Source of the DNA: an uncultured Treponema sp.
GTDB taxonomy: Bacteria; Spirochaetota; Spirochaetia; Treponematales; Treponemataceae
Length of the DNA: 15,690 nucleotides
Reading direction: 5' to 3'
Assembly (NCBI GenBank): GCA_905372205.1
Contig: CAJPOH010000003.1
Coordinates: 1-15,690 of the forward strand
Shown piece after piece: positions 10,012 through 15,690 of the stretch. The notes beneath the pieces are model-generated. The model saw nothing but the letters and a program-made list of their open reading frames with translations, was not told the DNA's origin and searched no databases. The position numbers and the translations under genes were made by a program. The stretch's first letter is position 1. Each line of letters opens with the position of its first letter.

Positions 10012-10147
10012 AAGGACAGTTGGTTAAAGCTTTGCTTAGACACGTTGTGCCACGGATGTGGCACAATCCAATAAATTTCCTTACGTCGCTGACTCTTCAG
10101 GGTCGGACACTACGCTGGTAGTAGCCTAGCTTTAATCAGCTTTTCTT
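10012..10147 (+). ncRNA. Candidate structured RNA: long closing stem enclosing three hairpins, family unknown
   Basis: The gap between alaS and the next gene folds almost completely. In the closing stem, bases 10012-10036 pair antiparallel with 10123-10147: of 25 positions, 19 are Watson-Crick, 3 are G-U and 3 are mismatches (10017, 10032, 10033). Inside are hairpin 1 (10044-10053 with 10058-10067, loop GGAT; nine perfect pairs plus one G-U), hairpin 2 (10085-10095 with 10100-10108, loop TTCA, two G-U pairs and a 2-base bulge) and hairpin 3 (10109-10113 with 10118-10122, loop GCTG, perfect). Hairpins 2 and 3 and the 3' arm of the stem abut with no spare bases. All six wobbles become C-A mismatches on the other strand, so a plus-strand RNA is favoured. 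It could be the alaS 3' UTR, the leader of the following operon, an independent small RNA or a dispersed repeat. I recognise no known family, and it lacks the features of a tRNA. Confidence 0.6.
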
Positions 10148-10170
10148 TATATACTTACCTATATTTGTTG

Positions 10171-10177
10171 AAGAGGA
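10171..10177 (+). promoter_or_regulatory. Ribosome binding site of the DUF4349 lipoprotein gene
   Basis: AAGAGGA ends 4 bases before the ATG at 10182, with the GAGG core 5 bases away. It lies 24 bases after the structured element, so the element would sit in the 5' leader if transcription starts upstream of it. A TATACT at 10150-10155 could be a -10 box, but no good -35 is present (TAGCTT at the expected position). Confidence 0.65.
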
Positions 10178-10181
10178 AAGT

Positions 10182-11078
10182 ATGAAAAAGAACTTATTTT
10201 TGCTTGGTATTTTTTTATTATGTATCTGTTTTTCTTGTAGCAAAAAACAGGTTTCTGTTGAAGCTTCACTTAATGGCTCTTATGATGAATCTTATGTAAG
10301 AGAAGAAGTTCCTCAAGCTGAGTATAAAGCTACTGCTATGGCTATGGAACGCTCTTCAGCTCGTGGAGGCAATCAAGATGTGGCAAGTAATATTTCAAGC
10401 CAACAGATTGAACGTAAGCTCATAAAGACGGGGAATATCAACTTTGAAACAGAGAATATAAAAGAATCTCGCCTTTTGATTGATGATTTAATATCAAAAC
10501 ATGGAGCATACATCAATAATGAAAACGAGAACTCTTATGAGAGAAGATTAGAGCAATATCTTGTGGTTAAGATTCCTAAAGAAGCTTTTGATGATTTTAT
10601 GAATGAACTTGTTTCAGGTGTTAAAAATGTGAATAGTAAGCATGTTGACATTCAAGATGTAACCGAAGAATTTATTGACATTACTGCAAGACTAAAAGTG
10701 AAAAAAGAGGCAGAACAAACATATCTAAGACTCTTAGACACAGCTAAAAACGTGCGAGAAGTGCTTGATATTCAAAATCAAATTCAAGGTATAAGATCCG
10801 AAATAGAATCAATTGAAGGAAGACTAAGATATTTAGAAGCTTCAGTTAATTATAGTACACTCAATATTAGTATGTATCAAATTATTTCAGCTGGAAATAT
10901 TACTCCTCCAGTTTCGTTTTTTACAAAGGTGTTTTCTAGTATCAAAGATGGTTTTAATATGTTCTTAGAAGTGATTATTTCAATTCTAAATTTGTGGGTG
11001 TTTATTATAATATTACTACTCATAGTTTGGGTAATTAGATGGAAGTTTTTTAGGAGAAAGAAAAATGACAATAAATGA
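10182..11078 (+). CDS. DUF4349 family lipoprotein with C-terminal membrane segment
   Basis: A 298-residue envelope protein. Residues 1-19 form a lipoprotein signal: K2-K3, a hydrophobic stretch, then FSC with the lipidated cysteine at C19. A low-complexity linker runs to about residue 75. Residues about 78-236 match the DUF4349 pattern that I recognise: RKLIKTGNINFET, a central VVKIPKEAFDDF strand-helix, a DVTEEFIDITARL motif, a long charged helix likely to form a coiled coil, and RYLEASVNYSTLNI. A strongly hydrophobic segment (about residues 261-288) followed by a basic tail (RWKFFRRKK) looks like a transmembrane anchor. If the signal peptide is cleaved and lipidated, the protein would be held in the membrane at both ends. 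The molecular role of DUF4349 proteins is not established. It is the first gene of the five-gene cluster and overlaps the next gene by 14 bases. Confidence 0.9.
   Translation: MKKNLFLLGIFLLCICFSCSKKQVSVEASLNGSYDESYVREEVPQAEYKATAMAMERSSARGGNQDVASNISSQQIERKLIKTGNINFETENIKESRLLIDDLISKHGAYINNENENSYERRLEQYLVVKIPKEAFDDFMNELVSGVKNVNSKHVDIQDVTEEFIDITARLKVKKEAEQTYLRLLDTAKNVREVLDIQNQIQGIRSEIESIEGRLRYLEASVNYSTLNISMYQIISAGNITPPVSFFTKVFSSIKDGFNMFLEVIISILNLWVFIIILLLIVWVIRWKFFRRKKNDNK
11052..11056 (+). promoter_or_regulatory. Ribosome binding site of the nitroreductase gene, inside the upstream gene
   Basis: AGGAG lies 8 bases before the ATG at 11065 and within the last codons of the DUF4349 gene. It supports the start that gives a 14-base overlap, and suggests that translation of the two genes is coupled. 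Confidence 0.75.
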
Positions 11079-11598
11079 TTATGAACTATTGATGAAAAAT
11101 AGGCAAAGCTGTAGAAATTTTGATAATACAAAACCTATTGAGAAAGGTGATCTCGTTAAGATTTTGGAAATTGCAAAGTTATCTCCTTCTGCATGTAATA
11201 GTCAACCTTATTCTGTTTATATTTCTTTAGGAGATAGTGTTTCAAAGATTAAAGATACAAAGGTTATGGGGTTTAATAGCTTTATTGATGAATGTACTGC
11301 TTTTTTTGTGATTACTGAAGCTAAATACACCCTTCCTTCAAAAATAGGTTCTTTGATACAAGGTATAGATTTTAGGTCAATTGATATAGGCTTTTTTACT
11401 GCAAACCTTGTTAATGCTTCTCATATTTTAGGTATTGAGACTTGTATTTTAGGTATGTTTAACGAAAAAAAAATTCAAAGAATAATTAACTCAAAAGACA
11501 AGGTGAGGTTGGTTATTGCTTTGGGATATCCTAAAGAAGACTATTCTGTCAAAGAGAAAACTAGAAAAGCATTTGAAGAACATATTTATTTTCTTTAA
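11065..11598 (+). CDS. Nitroreductase-family protein, short form
   Basis: A 177-residue probable FMN-dependent NAD(P)H oxidoreductase of the cytoplasm. The N-terminus carries the family signature for binding the flavin phosphate (R13-Q-S-C-R17-N-F19, close to RRSxRxF), then the LSPSACNSQPY segment at residues 39-49 that also contacts flavin. A glycine-rich IDIGFFTANLVNASHILGIETC helix region lies in the middle (quoted only to show family type), and near the end is ALGYP (152-156) followed by the usual basic tail. The length is at the low end for the family but all recognisable parts are present. The physiological substrate cannot be read from sequence. It sits between the lipoprotein gene (14-base overlap) and the hydrolase gene (10-base gap), so it is almost certainly co-transcribed with them. 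Confidence 0.88.
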   Translation: MTINDYELLMKNRQSCRNFDNTKPIEKGDLVKILEIAKLSPSACNSQPYSVYISLGDSVSKIKDTKVMGFNSFIDECTAFFVITEAKYTLPSKIGSLIQGIDFRSIDIGFFTANLVNASHILGIETCILGMFNEKKIQRIINSKDKVRLVIALGYPKEDYSVKEKTRKAFEEHIYFL

Positions 11599-11608
11599 TG
11601 GTTGAAGT

Positions 11609-12622
11609 ATGAAAAAAAAGAATTTTATAAAAAAAATAGTTTATTCAGCTCTTATATTATTAGCTATTGTAATTGTATTAACTTATTTTGTGGGTAGCTA
11701 TTTTGTGAATTTTGCATTAGTTCCAAGTAGTGGAGGAGAGGAAAGAAGCTCCGACAAAATGAACATCCAAAAAACATTAGAGGGATATGAGCCATTAGAT
11801 GAAGATTTGCGAATAAAAATAGAAATTGCAAAAAAGGGTGATGAGGCATTGTATAGCGAATGGATAAAAACAATTGAATGTACGCCTGTAGCAATTTATT
11901 CTAAAGATGCTCTAAAACTTGTAGGAAATGAAATAAAACATACTTATGATGTGAATGACTGGGTTATTATAGTTCATGGATATCAATCTTCAGAAGAAGG
12001 AAGTAAAAGAATTGCAAGGCATTATTACAATAGAGGTTTTAATGTGCTTACAATTAGTTTAAGAAGTCATGGAGAAAGTGAAGGAAAATACATTGGCATG
12101 GGTTTTTTGGATAAGGATGATTTATTTTTGTGGACTGAGTATTTAATCAAAAAATACCCTGAAGCTAGTGTAATTTACCATGGAACGTCTATGGGGTCTG
12201 CAACTGTTCTTTTTGCTTCTTCGCTTAATTTACCCGAAAACGTTAAGGCGATTATTGCTGATTGTGGTTATAAAAGTGTATGGGATATTTTTACACTAGA
12301 ATTAAAGAATAAATTTGGGCTTCCTCCTTTTCCAATTCTTTATATGGCAGACATAATGGGGCGAATAAAAGCAGGTTATAGTATTAAAAATGCTAATGTT
12401 TTAGAAGCTGTTAAAAAGTCAAAAACACCAATACTTTTTATACACACAACATCTGATGACTTTGTTCCTGTTTCTTGTGTTTATGCTTTGTATGAAGTTT
12501 GTCCTGCAAAAAAAGATTTATATGTTGTTCAAGGGAATCACACTCAAGCAAAATATGTAAATATGGATGCATATTATAAAAAAATATTTGATTTTATTTT
12601 TATCAAAGAAGATGATAACTAA
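11609..12622 (+). CDS. Membrane-anchored alpha/beta hydrolase
   Basis: A 337-residue hydrolase. A lysine-rich start is followed by one hydrophobic segment (about residues 10-37) that should act as a signal anchor, placing the catalytic domain outside the cytoplasmic membrane. The fold markers appear in order: VHGYQSS with H123-G124 (oxyanion region), SLRSHGESEG, the nucleophile elbow G192-T-S194-M-G196, an acid in TTSDDFVP (probably D283), and the histidine in GNHTQA (H311). The catalytic triad is therefore complete. It resembles the serine-peptidase/esterase-like group often annotated as alpha/beta hydrolase or S9-like; the substrate is unknown. The ribosome site is weak (GAAG just before the ATG), which fits translation following on from the gene 10 bases upstream. 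The uracil-DNA glycosylase gene begins 8 bases after its stop. Confidence 0.88.
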   Translation: MKKKNFIKKIVYSALILLAIVIVLTYFVGSYFVNFALVPSSGGEERSSDKMNIQKTLEGYEPLDEDLRIKIEIAKKGDEALYSEWIKTIECTPVAIYSKDALKLVGNEIKHTYDVNDWVIIVHGYQSSEEGSKRIARHYYNRGFNVLTISLRSHGESEGKYIGMGFLDKDDLFLWTEYLIKKYPEASVIYHGTSMGSATVLFASSLNLPENVKAIIADCGYKSVWDIFTLELKNKFGLPPFPILYMADIMGRIKAGYSIKNANVLEAVKKSKTPILFIHTTSDDFVPVSCVYALYEVCPAKKDLYVVQGNHTQAKYVNMDAYYKKIFDFIFIKEDDN

Positions 12623-12630
12623 AGAGTATT

Positions 12631-13401
12631 ATGAAAAAATGTGAGAAAGAAAGTTTTTATTCATTATTTAGGGTGGCTCTTGAATGTATTGAAGGTTTTA
12701 AGTCTTCTGTTGCTATGCCAAATTTTTCTGATGATGAGTTGTTAGACAATGAAACTAGTATAAAAGTAAAAGGCGAAGTTTTTGAGCCAGCCGTGAATCC
12801 GATATCAATAAATAAAAAACTATACACTTCGTTTGAAGAACTTAAAAAAGATGTGTCAGTGTGTGAGTTGTGTCCTTTGTGCAAAACTCGAAAAACTATT
12901 GTTTTTGGTGAAGGGCCTCTTGAAACTGTCGGAATGTTAGAAAAACCTCCTGTTTTAGTAATTGGAGAAGCTCCAGGATATGATGAAGATGTGCAAGGGC
13001 GACCTTTTGTTGGAGCTTCGGGCAAGTTGCTAGACAAAATGCTTAGAGCTATAAGTCTTTCTCGCACAGAGAATTGTTTTATCACAAACATTGTTAAATG
13101 TCGTCCACCCGAAAATAGAAATCCAGCAAAAAATGAAATATTTGCATGTTCTCACTTTTTAGAAGAACAAATCAGGCTTATCTCTCCAAAAATGATATTA
13201 CTCTTAGGTAGTGTTGCCTTAAAGACAATTTTTAATACTGACCTAGGTATTTCGCATTTACATGGTAAGATTTTTTATTATCATGATGAGATTCCCACAA
13301 TTGCCACATATCATCCAAGTGCTCTTTTAAGAACAGAAAGCCTAAAACGTCCAGCATGGGAAGACTTAAAGTTTTTTCAATCAAAATTTAAAGAACTATA
13401 A
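12631..13401 (+). CDS. Uracil-DNA glycosylase, family 4 (iron-sulfur)
   Basis: Removes uracil, arising from cytosine deamination or dUTP use, from DNA as the first step of base excision repair. The family 4 catalytic motif GEAPGYDED lies at residues 112-120, and HPSALLR begins at H228. Four cysteines with the family 4 spacing (C78, C81, C157, C173; CxxC, then KCRPPENR, then a Cys 16 residues on) should hold a 4Fe-4S cluster; C84 is an extra cysteine close by. The protein has 256 residues. The first 75 or so, before the first cluster cysteine, are an acidic extension that I do not recognise. The upstream ribosome site is poor (AGAG only 4 bases from the ATG), consistent with coupling to the previous gene. 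Its stop codon shares one base with the priA start (TAATG). Confidence 0.94.
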   Translation: MKKCEKESFYSLFRVALECIEGFKSSVAMPNFSDDELLDNETSIKVKGEVFEPAVNPISINKKLYTSFEELKKDVSVCELCPLCKTRKTIVFGEGPLETVGMLEKPPVLVIGEAPGYDEDVQGRPFVGASGKLLDKMLRAISLSRTENCFITNIVKCRPPENRNPAKNEIFACSHFLEEQIRLISPKMILLLGSVALKTIFNTDLGISHLHGKIFYYHDEIPTIATYHPSALLRTESLKRPAWEDLKFFQSKFKEL

Positions 13402-15368
13402 TGGCAAACTACCTAAATATTGTTTTTAATGTGCCTCTTTTTCAAATATTTACATATAAGAATGTTGCACCTGATGAAATGGGCAAAGGAAGACGTGTTA
13501 AGGCAAGTTTTGGCACAAAACTTATGACTGGCTTTGTTGTGGACGACCTAGATGAAAAACCAGCTGACATACCTAGCAATGTCAGAATAAAAACAATAGA
13601 AAAATTTATTGATGCAGAACCACTTTTTGGAGATTTGCAAATAGAAAATGCTAGATGGATTGCAAAGTTTTATCTTTGTTCTTTTGGCGAAGCCCTATCT
13701 TCAATGCTTCCTCAAGCAAAGAAAGAAAAAGAGTTGATTTTTCATAGTTTAGATAAAGAAGCTGGAAAACCTAAAGATATTACACTTTCAAGTGAGCAAA
13801 AAAATGCAATAGACAAAATTACGGAAGCTAAAGATTATCATCTTTTTTATTTATATGGTATTACAGGAAGTGGAAAAACAGAAGTGTTTTTGCGTAGTGC
13901 AAAGAAAATAATAGAAGAAGGCAAAACTGTTTTATATCTTGTGCCTGAAATCTCTTTAACGCACCAAGCAATAGAAGATGCCTCTATGTATTTTGTTAAT
14001 GATGTTGCAATTATTCATTCAGGGCTTACTCCAAGTGAAAAACTTCTTCAATGGAAAAGAATTTCAAAGGGGGAAGTGCATATGGTGATAGGCACTCGAA
14101 GTGCCATCTTTGCAAACTTTCAAAATTTAGGTCTTATAATAATTGATGAAGAGCATGACAGCTCTTATAAATCAGGGGCAACACCACGTTTTCATGCAAG
14201 GCAAGTTGCAATGCACATAGCGTCCATAAAAAAATGTCCTGTTGTTATGGCATCTGCTACCCCATCTTGTGAAGCATGGTATATGATGGAAAAAGGTGTC
14301 ATCGAAAAACTTTCCTTAACAAAACGTCTTGCAGGCGGAGCTATGCCTTATGTGGAAGTTGTCAACATTAAGGGAGTGCAAACTAGCCTTTCTTCAAGGC
14401 TTTTGGAAGAGATTAGAATCACAAAAAACATGGGGAAGCAATCAGTGATTTTTTTGAATAGGCGAGGTTTTACATATATTTTTCATTGCAAAAGTTGTTC
14501 ATACCAGATGATGTGCAAAAATTGTTCTGTACCCCTTACTCTTCATAAAGATTGTATGAAAATGAAGTGTCACTATTGCGGATATAGTCAAAATATTCCA
14601 CAAAGTTGTCCTGAGTGTGGATCTCTCGATATAGGCTATGCTGGCTTTGGTACTGAGTATGTAGAAGAAGAATTAAAAAAAGCTTTGCCTGATTGTATAG
14701 TTGCTCGCCTTGACACAGATTCAGCACAGAAAAAAGGGCATGTAAAAAAAACCATAAAAGATTTTAAGAATGGAAAGATTGATATTCTTTTAGGAACTCA
14801 GATGATTGCAAAGGGCTTGAATTTTCCAAATGTTAGGCTTGTTGGTATTGCTTTTGCAGATGTTGGATTAAATATGCCCGATTTTCGCTCTTATGAGCGA
14901 ACTTTTTCACTTATTATGCAAGCTGCAGGCAGGGCAGGGAGATATTCCAATGATGGGATTGTTATTATTCAAACCCTAAAACCAGAACACCCTGCTATAG
15001 TGTGTGCTAAACATTTTGATTCTTCATCTTATTATCAATATGAAATTAATGAGCGTGAATTTTTAGGTTTTCCACCACATACTAGGCTTGTTAGGCTTAG
15101 CTTTAGAAGCAAAGATGAGCAAAAAGTGATTGAAGAAGCAACAAAAGCTAGTTTGATACTAGAAAGAATTAAGAAAAAAGGTGTTGATATAATGGGACCT
15201 TCTGAGTGTATGCTTTATATGGTTGCAGGAAATTATCGAATGCATTTAATTTTGCGAGCAAAAACAATTTCGCCCTTACTCAGCACTATTGAACACTTTA
15301 ATGCCATTCATAAGATTAAAACTAGTGTGTATCTTGAGCTTGATGTCGATCCGCTAAACTTGCTTTAA
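13401..15368 (+). CDS. priA: Primosomal protein N', replication-restart helicase PriA
   Basis: A 3'-to-5' superfamily 2 DNA helicase that recognises stalled or collapsed forks and reloads the replisome. In order: the N-terminal DNA-binding domain (residues 1 to about 105, starting MANYLNIVFNVPLFQIFTY), Walker A G156-S-G-K-T160, the DEEH box at 249-252, LNRRGF, a zinc domain, then GTQMIAKGLNFPNV and motif VI Q507-AAGRAGR-514. The eight zinc cysteines (363, 366, 372, 375, 390, 393, 403, 406) have exactly the spacing of E. coli PriA; C385 is additional. The end, LDVDPLNLL, is the conserved C-terminus. Its 655 residues compare with 732 in E. coli. The gene has no clear ribosome site of its own and starts within the stop codon of the glycosylase gene, so it is translationally coupled. 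Its last 47 bases overlap the opposing GNAT gene. Confidence 0.98.
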   Translation: MANYLNIVFNVPLFQIFTYKNVAPDEMGKGRRVKASFGTKLMTGFVVDDLDEKPADIPSNVRIKTIEKFIDAEPLFGDLQIENARWIAKFYLCSFGEALSSMLPQAKKEKELIFHSLDKEAGKPKDITLSSEQKNAIDKITEAKDYHLFYLYGITGSGKTEVFLRSAKKIIEEGKTVLYLVPEISLTHQAIEDASMYFVNDVAIIHSGLTPSEKLLQWKRISKGEVHMVIGTRSAIFANFQNLGLIIIDEEHDSSYKSGATPRFHARQVAMHIASIKKCPVVMASATPSCEAWYMMEKGVIEKLSLTKRLAGGAMPYVEVVNIKGVQTSLSSRLLEEIRITKNMGKQSVIFLNRRGFTYIFHCKSCSYQMMCKNCSVPLTLHKDCMKMKCHYCGYSQNIPQSCPECGSLDIGYAGFGTEYVEEELKKALPDCIVARLDTDSAQKKGHVKKTIKDFKNGKIDILLGTQMIAKGLNFPNVRLVGIAFADVGLNMPDFRSYERTFSLIMQAAGRAGRYSNDGIVIIQTLKPEHPAIVCAKHFDSSSYYQYEINEREFLGFPPHTRLVRLSFRSKDEQKVIEEATKASLILERIKKKGVDIMGPSECMLYMVAGNYRMHLILRAKTISPLLSTIEHFNAIHKIKTSVYLELDVDPLNLL

Positions 15369-15690
15369 AGTCTTTATACTCTTCTAGTGTTATGGAATGG
15401 CTAATTTCAGTAAAAATAGTGTTCTTGCATGCAAACTTTCGTTTTTTGCCTTGAAATTTCATTCCGCATTTTTTCATAACAGTAGCAGAAGCTTCATTTC
15501 CTTCATAATAAGAGCCTTCAAACATTTTGGCACCTAATTTTTCAAAACATATTTCCATCATTTTTTGCAAAACTTCTGTCATTATGCCTTGATTCCAATA
15601 TTTTCTGTTTAGAACATATCCAAAACTAAAAATATGTTCTTTAGGTCTTAATTCAAAAGCTCCAATGCATTTTTTTTCATTTTTTAGTTC
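15322..15690 (-). CDS. GNAT family N-acetyltransferase, RimJ/RimL-like (5' end outside window)
   Basis: The reverse strand is open from the right edge to a TAG at 15322-15324, giving 122 visible residues of the C-terminal part. It reads AFELRPKEHIFSFGYVLN, then RKYWNQGIMTEVL, whose Q-G-I-M-T-E matches the acetyl-CoA pyrophosphate-binding loop (Q/R-x-x-G-x-G/A) of GNAT enzymes. A later segment, YEGNEASATVMKKCGMKFQG, is the typical N-x-x-S/A-x-x-x-x-x-K-x-G-F helix and strand. The pattern is that of enzymes acetylating protein or small-molecule amines (RimJ/RimL, Acetyltransf_3). The ATG at 15582 is internal and not the start. The last 15 or so residues are hydrophilic and are encoded antisense to the priA end. 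Confidence 0.88.
   Translation of the reverse strand, partial: ELKNEKKCIGAFELRPKEHIFSFGYVLNRKYWNQGIMTEVLQKMMEICFEKLGAKMFEGSYYEGNEASATVMKKCGMKFQGKKRKFACKNTIFTEISHSITLEEYKDFKASLADRHQAQDTH

Noticed and set aside
10044..10067. Hairpin 1 as an intrinsic terminator of alaS
   Set aside because: The stem is perfect but is followed by mixed sequence (CCAATAAATTTCC) with no T-run; it fits better as one arm of the larger structure.
10012..10147. A tRNA or tmRNA gene suggested by the cloverleaf shape
   Set aside because: There is no T-arm consensus, no 7-pair acceptor of tRNA length, no tag reading frame and no CCA end; stem lengths do not match.
10150..10155. TATACT as the -10 box of a promoter for the five-gene cluster
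   Set aside because: The matching -35 position reads TAGCTT and lies in the stem of the structured element; too weak to call.
12657..13091. A 144-residue minus-strand frame opposite the uracil-DNA glycosylase gene
   Set aside because: The plus strand encodes a motif-complete enzyme; the reverse frame shows no family features and is a shadow.
15582..15582. ATG at the minus-strand position 15582 as the GNAT start
   Set aside because: The upstream frame to the window edge contains the core GNAT strand and acetyl-CoA loop residues, so this methionine is internal.
1..15690. CRISPR arrays, transposases, phage or toxin-antitoxin genes
   Set aside because: No spaced direct repeats, transposase motifs or small paired genes were seen on either strand.

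Overview
The window is AT-rich and most likely comes from a spirochaete, probably Treponema or a close relative. Three things support this: an alanyl-tRNA synthetase of only 600 residues lacking the usual C-terminal domain (a form I associate with Treponema and Borrelia), a spirochaete-style lipobox (FSC) on a small lipoprotein, and a giant repetitive Ig-like protein. This assignment is inference from gene content; no rRNA or other species marker is present.

Region 1 (1-8133): the 3' 2676 codons of a very large protein that enters the window already open. It has roughly a dozen Ig-like repeats joined by D-x-T/S-x-P linkers, then an IPT/TIG-like segment, then a C-terminal repeat block that looks like a beta-propeller. 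It ends at a strong intrinsic terminator.

Region 2 (8134-10181): alaS, encoding a mini alanyl-tRNA synthetase, followed by a 175-base gap almost filled by a structured element at 10012-10147. A long closing stem encloses three hairpins. Six G-T (G-U) pairs occur only when the plus strand is folded, which points to an RNA rather than a DNA palindrome. I do not recognise the family, and this is the most interesting item in the window.

Region 3 (10182-15368): five tightly packed plus-strand genes that look like one operon: a DUF4349 lipoprotein, a short nitroreductase-family protein, a membrane-anchored alpha/beta hydrolase, a family 4 (iron-sulfur) uracil-DNA glycosylase, and the replication-restart helicase PriA. 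Junctions are a 14-base overlap, gaps of 10 and 8 bases, and a 1-base overlap. The last two genes form a DNA repair/replication pair; the first three have no evident link to them.

Region 4 (15322-15690): the 3' part of a minus-strand GNAT acetyltransferase gene that runs off the right edge. Its last 47 bases overlap the 3' end of priA tail to tail.

I found no transposase, CRISPR array, tRNA, rRNA or phage gene. Apart from the structured element and the giant protein, the content is ordinary housekeeping.
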